A stretch of 13,156 nt of DNA from JAKEGK01 sp050116575 (GTDB lineage: Bacteria > Pseudomonadota > Gammaproteobacteria > SZUA-152), in assembly GCA_050116575.1 (NCBI GenBank), contig JASFOJ010000140.1, positions 1 through 13,156 on the forward strand, written 5' to 3'. The translations under genes were made by a program, and so were the position numbers. The notes beneath the pieces were generated by a model. It was not told the DNA's origin, did not search any database, and saw nothing but the letters and a program-made list of their open reading frames with translations. Positions 7,894 to 13,156 of this stretch are shown in pieces (positions within the stretch are counted from its first letter, which is position 1; every line of letters begins with the position of its first letter).

Positions 7894-9564
7894 CTAACTT
7901 ACATAAAAAGCCTTGAAAGCGAACACCACTAACGTGATAAGGGTTATCGCGTCAATGACATGTTCCTTATTGCGCGCAAAAATATGGCTCAACACAAATT
8001 CAATGGCATAAAACAAAACCAGCAACTGTGCGATAGCAATACCCATGTGCCCTCCTACACCGTTCCCAGGTAAATTGGGAATGAGAAAAGCAGCGAACAG
8101 CACCAGAAAGTCCAGTGGAGTCAATTTGAAGGTTTTGCTGTTGGAAAAGCCAAAAACTGCGGTTATGGCAAAAGCCAGAAAAAGAATGTAGAAATCGGTG
8201 ATATACTGACCGATACCGGTCGGGTCGTTACCGGTGTAGCTTAAATACACATTCAACGTGCATATCACATAAAGGTTGATACGTTCCGGCAAACCGATTT
8301 TCACGGAGGGAAAACCCATCCCGGAGTTGACCGATTTGGCGAAAATCGTAGCACCGATCAACAACACCGCCAAAATACCGATATCCGAGGAAACCGATTT
8401 TGCACCAACCGCGCTGACCAACAGGTAAACCGGCAACGTAAACACCACGAATAAAAATAGTTTCTCAATCAACCTTTCATTTAGTGGATAACCACGGAAT
8501 AGCTTTTGGGTCTTGGCAAACAGCGGCCGGATACCGCTGTATCTTCTCCGTAACCGCGATTTCCCGTTTTCCGGGTGTACCAGATTGAACCACGCCACGG
8601 TTAACAGGCAAAACAATAGATAGCTGCCAATTACCACGTCATCCGACTGATCACGTAGCAAATATGCCCCTATTACCAGCATTGATTGCATGCCATAAAT
8701 AATTACCACGGCTTCGTAGTGCCCGAAACCCAGCGCCAGCAATCGGTGATGTATATGGTTTTTGTCCGGTGAAAATGGCGAGCGTTTTTCCTGGATCCGT
8801 TTCCCCATCACCAGCAGCGTGTCCAATATCGGCAATCCCAATAACAACAGCGGTAACGCGGGACTTAGAGGCACTTCCGGCCGCTGCGTTAAAATAACGG
8901 CCACCACGCCCACTGAAAATCCCAGAAACTGGCTCCCGCCGTCCCCCATAAACACCTGCGCGGGATGGGTGTTAAAACGTAAAAATCCGAAAATACTACC
9001 CAGCACGGCAATGGAAACTACGACAACCATGAGGTCTTTTTGCAGATAGCCAAGAACGGCTATGACGCCAAAACTCAACATAGTGGTACCACCAGCCAGG
9101 CCATCCAGACCATCAGAGAGATTAATGGCGTTGGTCACGCCCAACAAAAAGAGAAATGTCAGGGGAATTGAGACAATATCCGGTACCGGTTCGACGCTTA
9201 TCATTGGCAGAGTACTGAATTTCACACCGCCAAACACTATCACTATCAATACGCCGATGCTCTGCCCGAGGAATTTGGTTTTATAGTTAAGATTAGTACG
9301 GTCATCCCATACGCCAAACGCAACAATAACAAATATGGCCACCAATAACGCCACAACTTCCCTGCTAGGTGTCAGCCACAGCATCATGGGAATCACCGAG
9401 CCGGCAACCATAGCCAGGCCGCCGATCCGTGGTATCGCACTATTGTGAATTTTGCGCTGGTCTGGAATATCCACGAACTGCCATTGCTCGGCTTTGCGCA
9501 TCAATAACGGCAAAAGTAACATGGTGACAAACATCGCCATTATAAAGCTTAAAAACAGAGCCAC
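7894..9564 (-). CDS. WecA/MraY-family polyprenyl-phosphate sugar-1-phosphate transferase with extra C-terminal membrane region
   Basis: Transfers a sugar-1-phosphate from a UDP-sugar to undecaprenyl phosphate, the first membrane step of polysaccharide synthesis. The sequence has all the landmarks of the family: RKIH (37-40) and PRIGG (45-49), WDD (86-88), NAINLSDGLDGLAGG (145-159), GDGGSQFLGF (207-216) and NHIHHRL (269-275), spread over about ten membrane segments. Those end near residue 335. A further 220 residues add about six more hydrophobic segments with no motif I recognise, making 556 residues against roughly 350 for plain WecA. Translation begins at a GTG with AAGGA seven bases upstream, a better start than the internal ATGs. 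It follows the exosortase gene by 25 bases and precedes prsT by 37, so all three are probably one transcript. The sugar cannot be read from sequence; N-acetylhexosamine is usual. Confidence 0.88.
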   Translation of the reverse strand: MALFLSFIMAMFVTMLLLPLLMRKAEQWQFVDIPDQRKIHNSAIPRIGGLAMVAGSVIPMMLWLTPSREVVALLVAIFVIVAFGVWDDRTNLNYKTKFLGQSIGVLIVIVFGGVKFSTLPMISVEPVPDIVSIPLTFLFLLGVTNAINLSDGLDGLAGGTTMLSFGVIAVLGYLQKDLMVVVVSIAVLGSIFGFLRFNTHPAQVFMGDGGSQFLGFSVGVVAVILTQRPEVPLSPALPLLLLGLPILDTLLVMGKRIQEKRSPFSPDKNHIHHRLLALGFGHYEAVVIIYGMQSMLVIGAYLLRDQSDDVVIGSYLLFCLLTVAWFNLVHPENGKSRLRRRYSGIRPLFAKTQKLFRGYPLNERLIEKLFLFVVFTLPVYLLVSAVGAKSVSSDIGILAVLLIGATIFAKSVNSGMGFPSVKIGLPERINLYVICTLNVYLSYTGNDPTGIGQYITDFYILFLAFAITAVFGFSNSKTFKLTPLDFLVLFAAFLIPNLPGNGVGGHMGIAIAQLLVLFYAIEFVLSHIFARNKEHVIDAITLITLVVFAFKAFYVS

Positions 9565-9589
9565 TAGCTAGTCCTTTAACCGATATCCA

Positions 9590-11170
9590 TTATGTCGGAA
9601 TATATTGGTCCATCAGTGGAGTGACAGATCGCAGGAAGTCGGTCATTAACGCATCCACTTCGCTGATATCCTGCTCCGGCGTAACGTATGCCGTTAACCG
9701 TACCAGGGCGCCATCAGTACGGTTTTTGGTTAACGCATCCCAGAACAAATACCATTTCACCATATACTCGTTGGTGATAACCCGACCCCGTTGTTGAAAC
9801 CAGTAATAAACCAGTTGCCGGTCCTGACCTTTGGCGATCACGGTGCGGTTAACCTGCAACGGATAATTGTTTACTTTGACACCGTCTATGCTGCGTTGGG
9901 TAAGGCTTTCAATCTGCCAACCGCCACCCGGTATACAACTGCGTGGCGAATGAGCGGATTCTCCCTTGCGTTGAGAGCCATAGTAAGCCACATAGAAATT
10001 CACTTCCCGTTGTCGTGAATCACGGTAATCGGCCATGATATAATCGTCGAATTTCAAGGCATCAACGTAAATCTTCTCTAACCGCTCATCCTTGCCTTGC
10101 CAGCCATCGATAACCAGGGGAAACAGCGCAAATTGTTTACGCGGTGGTTGTATTTCCTCCCGCTCGGGCATTAACAGGGCTGCGGTGGTCATAAATGCCA
10201 ATAGCAGCGCAACACCTATATAGGAAGAGGGTAACGAACGTGACACTGGCACGTTGCCAGGCGCGGACTTTCGGGGTAATTCAATGGCGAAAACTGAACC
10301 CAACGACCGCTTTTGCTTGCCCACACGGGCCAACAACCACATCTCAAGAAACAACACACCCGTACACGTCATGAAAATCACCCACCCTTCGAAGTCGTGC
10401 AGGAAACCTTCAGCCATGGACTGGCCCCAGTATTCCACGGTCACCCCAATGATCCCGATGCGTATACTGTTCATTAAAACCGTAATAGGAATCGTGGATA
10501 GAAAAATAAGCATTCTTTTCCACAATTCAGATTTATAAAAATATGCGGTGATAAATCCAAACGTCATCAAGGGGAACAGGTAACGCAAACCACTGCACGC
10601 TTCGACAACCTGCAACTTATACTCGCCAAGATCAATGACATTGCCTTCCAGCAGCACGCTAATGCCAAACGCCTTGATCACCCAAACCCCGATCTGTGAA
10701 GATATCAGCTGCAATTCCGCGGAAAGTGTCCGAAGGATAAAGTTTGGCAAGGGAATCATAAAGGCCAGGATCAGCAGCGGCACCCAGATCTTTTTGAAAG
10801 CCCGCCAACCGACCAGGGAAAGAATCAAACCTGTCAACACGACCAGAAATGAATATTGGACAACGACATATAGCGCGCTGAGTTCACCCAGCATGTAAAG
10901 TAGCAGCCCCGCGATTACCACCACCACGCCAGACCATGAGCCCTCAAATTTTATGCGCTGTAAATCTTCTTTTTTTTGCCAAATAAGGAATGCAACCACA
11001 AACGGAACCAAGTATCCGTAGCTGTACTCTTCCCGAGAGCCCCACACGGCGACCAGGTTCATCAATCCCTCGTTAAATATCGCCACCATTAACAGGAACG
11101 ACACAACCAATATGCTCCACATCCATGGCGTTTGCTTCCAGATTATTGCATCCTGATCACAGGTAGACAT
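9590..11170 (-). CDS. xrtD: Exosortase fused to EpsI domain, XrtD type (VPLPA-CTERM specific)
   Basis: An inner-membrane exosortase of 526 residues expected to cleave proteins carrying a VPLPA-type C-terminal signal. The exosortase part covers about residues 15-285 with eight or so membrane segments and the catalytic set Cys192 (EACSGLRYLFP), Arg237 (NSIRIG) and His258 (FLHDFEGW). After a polar linker and another hydrophobic segment (317-333), residues 340-525 form an EpsI/DUF3485 domain with GESAHSPRSCIPGGGW (403-418), often found as a separate protein in exopolysaccharide clusters. The built-in EpsI and the HDFEGW motif point to XrtD rather than XrtA, a call made by recall. The frame extends to an ATG at 11203, but only the ATG at 11170 has a good ribosome-binding site. 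No protein with a VPLPA signal is encoded in this window, so its substrates lie elsewhere. Confidence 0.85.
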   Translation of the reverse strand: MSTCDQDAIIWKQTPWMWSILVVSFLLMVAIFNEGLMNLVAVWGSREEYSYGYLVPFVVAFLIWQKKEDLQRIKFEGSWSGVVVVIAGLLLYMLGELSALYVVVQYSFLVVLTGLILSLVGWRAFKKIWVPLLILAFMIPLPNFILRTLSAELQLISSQIGVWVIKAFGISVLLEGNVIDLGEYKLQVVEACSGLRYLFPLMTFGFITAYFYKSELWKRMLIFLSTIPITVLMNSIRIGIIGVTVEYWGQSMAEGFLHDFEGWVIFMTCTGVLFLEMWLLARVGKQKRSLGSVFAIELPRKSAPGNVPVSRSLPSSYIGVALLLAFMTTAALLMPEREEIQPPRKQFALFPLVIDGWQGKDERLEKIYVDALKFDDYIMADYRDSRQREVNFYVAYYGSQRKGESAHSPRSCIPGGGWQIESLTQRSIDGVKVNNYPLQVNRTVIAKGQDRQLVYYWFQQRGRVITNEYMVKWYLFWDALTKNRTDGALVRLTAYVTPEQDISEVDALMTDFLRSVTPLMDQYIPT

Positions 11171-11173
11171 CAG

Positions 11174-11181
11174 CCTCTCCC
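11174..11181 (-). promoter_or_regulatory. xrtD: Ribosome-binding site deciding the xrtD start
   Basis: The minus strand reads GGGAGAGG ending three bases before the ATG at 11170 (GGGAG is six bases away). The alternative ATG at 11203 is preceded by GTCGTTTTAA with no such site. This places the start at 11170 and removes 11 residues from the longest frame. Confidence 0.75.
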
Positions 11182-11340
11182 ACGGGATTTGGAAAATTAG
11201 CATTTAAAACGACAATGATGACGGCGGAATGTTACCGGCTTATGACTTGTGTTACATCTGTATTGCAAAACGCGGGCATATATTTACTTAAATGACAGGA
11301 TAAATGCAGGATATTGATATTGCTGGCACGCAATGGACTA

Positions 11341-11357
11341 TTGTGATAATTTCACAA
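11341..11357. promoter_or_regulatory. Perfect palindrome TTGTGA-N5-TCACAA, possible operator
   Basis: Six-base arms TTGTGA and TCACAA surround TAATT in the 258-base gap between the glycosyltransferase stop and xrtD. It resembles a CRP-type site (TGTGA-N6-TCACA) but the spacer is one base short, so the regulator is unclear. It lies about 170 bases before the xrtD start. Apart from this palindrome the gap (11171-11428) holds no recognisable gene, and only weak -35/-10 candidates such as TTGCAA and CATAAG, near 11265 and 11242 on the minus strand. Confidence 0.4.
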
Positions 11358-11428
11358 CCACCCTGAAAGATAGCAGCTACAGGACGTCACTGACTCTGTT
11401 TATACCGCCCGCCGCCAGATACCGGTAA

Positions 11429-12643
11429 CTAGATTGATACCATCACCGATTCAAAGCGTCGCGCCAACACGCTGCGATCATAGAACTCCGTTACGTGCCG
11501 GCGGCCATTCTCGCCCATCAAGCGGCATAAATTTCTGTCGTTATATAGCTTCAGTACCTTGTCGGCCAACTGATCGGCGTTTTCCGGTTCTATGGAAAAT
11601 CCGGCATTGGCATCGTTGATGATTTCGCTGCTCTCGCCTTCGACCCCGAGAATAATCGGCTTTTGCATGGCCATGCTTTCAAATATCTTGGATGGAATTA
11701 CCGTCTTGAAAAGATTGGATTTCTTCAATAACACCAGGCTGACATTGGATAGCTGCCAGAGAAACGGCATTTGCTGTTTGGGCTGCTGCTCAAGCATGGT
11801 CACGTTGGTCAAGTTCATGCGCTCGCGCAGCGCCAGCAATTTTTTACGTTCCGCGCCATCGCCCACCATCATGAACACGATATTCGGGTAGTCGCGCAGT
11901 TGGTCCGCCGCATATAAAACGGTTTCCAGATTATGCGCCATGCCATGCGTGCCGAAATAGGAAACGACGAATTTATTTTCCAGATCCAGTTCACGTGTCA
12001 ACGGATTGCTGACGATGACGGGATCGTAAAAACTGAGATCAACGCCGTTTTTGACTACATGGATCTTGTTTTCATCAATGCCTTTGGCAACCATATAGCC
12101 CTTAAATGCATTGGTCACCGGCACGATCCTGTCCGCCTTGCGATAGGCAAATATTTCCAGCCATTCCAGGAAACGAATAATATACCTGCTTTTTATTGCA
12201 CCAACAGTTAATATGGATTCCGGCCACAAATCGCGGATCTCCAGAATCCAGGGAGCCCGCTTAATGCGGCTGACAACATAGCCGGCCAGACCGTTAAAAA
12301 ACTGCGGCGAGGTGGATACCACAACATCCGCCTTTCCCATGAACGGCGCTGCCAGAATCGCGGCAACCTTGTAGGATATATAGTTCAGGGTACGCTTGAA
12401 AAATCCTTCATTGGCGGTCACAAAAGTCCACAAACGAATAACTTTGATACCGTCCTTTTCTTCTACATGGAAAAGCCTGTTCTTATAGCCGGGGTAAACC
12501 TTTCCGTGAGGGTGGTTGGGAGCACAGGTAATGACCGTTACCTGGTGGCCGTTGCGGATCCACTCCTTGCAGTGTTCGAACGTTCTCGTAGCAGGTGCGT
12601 TGACTTCCGGCGGAAAATAATGCGACAAAAACACAATATGCAT
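11429..12643 (-). CDS. Glycosyltransferase family 4 protein, WbuB-like
   Basis: A 404-residue retaining GT-B glycosyltransferase, expected to add a sugar to the lipid-linked repeat unit at the cytoplasmic face. The N-terminal Rossmann domain begins with MHIVFLSHYFPPEVNAPATR, the usual opening of the WbuB-like subgroup, and holds GHQVTVIT near 32-39 and EIRDLWPES at 135-143. The C-terminal nucleotide-sugar domain has VVKNGVD (197-203), FMMVGDGAER (257-266) and PSKIFESMAMQKPIILG (317-333), the donor-binding motif of the family. There is no signal peptide; a hydrophobic patch near 90-101 may touch the membrane. AGGGGA stands seven bases before the ATG. The gene follows a polysaccharide lyase by 139 bases and precedes xrtD by 258. 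Donor and acceptor sugars cannot be deduced. Confidence 0.88.
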   Translation of the reverse strand: MHIVFLSHYFPPEVNAPATRTFEHCKEWIRNGHQVTVITCAPNHPHGKVYPGYKNRLFHVEEKDGIKVIRLWTFVTANEGFFKRTLNYISYKVAAILAAPFMGKADVVVSTSPQFFNGLAGYVVSRIKRAPWILEIRDLWPESILTVGAIKSRYIIRFLEWLEIFAYRKADRIVPVTNAFKGYMVAKGIDENKIHVVKNGVDLSFYDPVIVSNPLTRELDLENKFVVSYFGTHGMAHNLETVLYAADQLRDYPNIVFMMVGDGAERKKLLALRERMNLTNVTMLEQQPKQQMPFLWQLSNVSLVLLKKSNLFKTVIPSKIFESMAMQKPIILGVEGESSEIINDANAGFSIEPENADQLADKVLKLYNDRNLCRLMGENGRRHVTEFYDRSVLARRFESVMVSI

Positions 12644-12730
12644 AACAGTATCCCCTGGGTCGAGACAGCATGGAATAGGTACCGCTGTTCAGCCCTGCTA
12701 TTGAGGTTGATTAGAACGTTTACGGGATGG

Positions 12731-12758
12731 ATTATGCAATGGTCCTGTGACAGGACAA
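12731..12758 (-). promoter_or_regulatory. Candidate promoter of the glycosyltransferase gene with overlapping palindrome
   Basis: On the minus strand TTGTCC (12758-12753) and CATAAT (12736-12731) stand 16 bases apart, a reasonable sigma70-type pair. A perfect palindrome GTCCTG-TGA-CAGGAC (12742-12756) covers the -35 box and part of the spacer, which would suit a repressor. It lies about 90 bases before the glycosyltransferase start. Just beyond it, towards the lyase gene, is a small GCTTTT/AAAAGC hairpin without a T-run. Confidence 0.4.
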
Positions 12759-12782
12759 TGACAACGCTTTTCTTAAAAAAGC

Positions 12783-13156
12783 TTAAACTTCGGTTTGAGT
12801 ATGTTTTTCTATCATATAGCTGATATTGACAGGCACACGACAAACGCATGACATATGTATTACGGTATTTTCCATTTCCCTGCCGAACTCTGGGAAATAT
12901 TTGCCCTTGATGATTTGTACGTCTATGTCCGTTAACAGCGTCATTAGCGCAACGACCTCATTGACTCTTTTTATGGTTATAATTTTTCCGTTCGCAACTG
13001 CATGCAGATCCGGATGCAAATGGAGATAACTTTCTATCAGGTGAGTACCATCGCCGTACAGGCTGTCAAAAACGCGTACAGTATTACCGCGATATATAAA
13101 CCGCCTTTGGTGGCGTACTCCACCTTTTTTAAGATAGTCATACCCGTCGTGGGAGG
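12783..13156 (-). CDS. C-terminal part of a heparinase II/III-family protein (5' end outside the window)
   Basis: The minus-strand frame is open from the right edge of the window to a TAA at 12785-12783, giving the last 123 residues. The TTG at 13019 is internal, since the sequence upstream of it is clearly coding. Visible motifs are HDGYDYLKKGGVRHQRR close to the edge, then RVFDSLYGDGTHLIESYLHLHPD, and later GKYFPEFGREMENTVI. These match the beta-sandwich C-terminal domain of heparinase II/III-like polysaccharide lyases, which are common in exosortase-linked exopolysaccharide loci. The catalytic alpha/alpha toroid domain lies outside the window, so activity cannot be judged. A role in trimming or turning over the exopolysaccharide is inferred from context. 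It is followed by the glycosyltransferase gene in the same direction. Confidence 0.75.
   Translation of the reverse strand, partial: SHDGYDYLKKGGVRHQRRFIYRGNTVRVFDSLYGDGTHLIESYLHLHPDLHAVANGKIITIKRVNEVVALMTLLTDIDVQIIKGKYFPEFGREMENTVIHMSCVCRVPVNISYMIEKHTQTEV

Noticed and set aside
11171..11203. Upstream extension of xrtD to the ATG at 11203
   Set aside because: No ribosome-binding site there, while the ATG at 11170 has GGGAGAGG; the added 11 residues lie before the expected N-terminus.
11404..11426. TACCG/CGGTA pairing just downstream of the glycosyltransferase stop
   Set aside because: Only 5 bp with a large loop and no T-run; not convincing as a terminator.
12467..12849. Open frames on both strands over the glycosyltransferase 5' end and its leader
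   Set aside because: They overlap the well-supported glycosyltransferase and lyase genes and have no coherent protein features.

Overview
The window looks like part of a chromosome from a Gram-negative, probably gammaproteobacterial, organism that makes an exopolysaccharide. The evidence is a lipoprotein with a lipobox, a WecA/MraY-type sugar-phosphate transferase, two exosortases and an ornithine-lipid-type acyltransferase. The genus cannot be read from the sequence. No rRNA, tRNA, CRISPR array, transposase or phage gene was seen. Coding density is high and no intergenic gap exceeds 300 bases.

Left part (1-3416): the 3' end of an unrecognised plus-strand gene runs to 425 and meets a convergent pair across a 19-bp hairpin. 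That minus-strand pair is a small exosortase of the XrtH (IPTLxxWG-CTERM) type and, overlapping it by 8 bases, its usual partner, the exosortase H-associated membrane protein. Transcribed away from them is an exported subtilisin-family (S8) peptidase. Its C-terminus carries IPxLxxW, then a hydrophobic segment, then a basic tail, which is what an XrtH substrate should look like. Together they form a compact sortase, partner and protease-substrate module.

Middle (3430-5268, minus): a 612-residue fusion of a PlsC-type acyltransferase and an OlsB/hemolysin-like N-acyltransferase, the OlsF architecture for ornithine-lipid synthesis.

Right part (5469-13156, all minus): in transcription order, the 3' end of a heparinase II/III-like polysaccharide lyase, a family-4 glycosyltransferase, a second and unrelated exosortase fused to EpsI (XrtD type, VPLPA-CTERM specific), a WecA-like polyprenyl-phosphate sugar-1-phosphate transferase with an extra C-terminal membrane region, and the TPR lipoprotein PrsT. 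This is a recognisable exopolysaccharide/PEP-CTERM locus: the WecA-like enzyme starts a lipid-linked sugar, the glycosyltransferase extends it, the lyase could trim it, and XrtD processes exported proteins in the same envelope.

The most notable point is that two exosortase systems with different predicted sorting signals sit about 8 kb apart, and that the XrtH one has a dedicated-looking protease substrate next door with a variant motif (IPFLPPWA).
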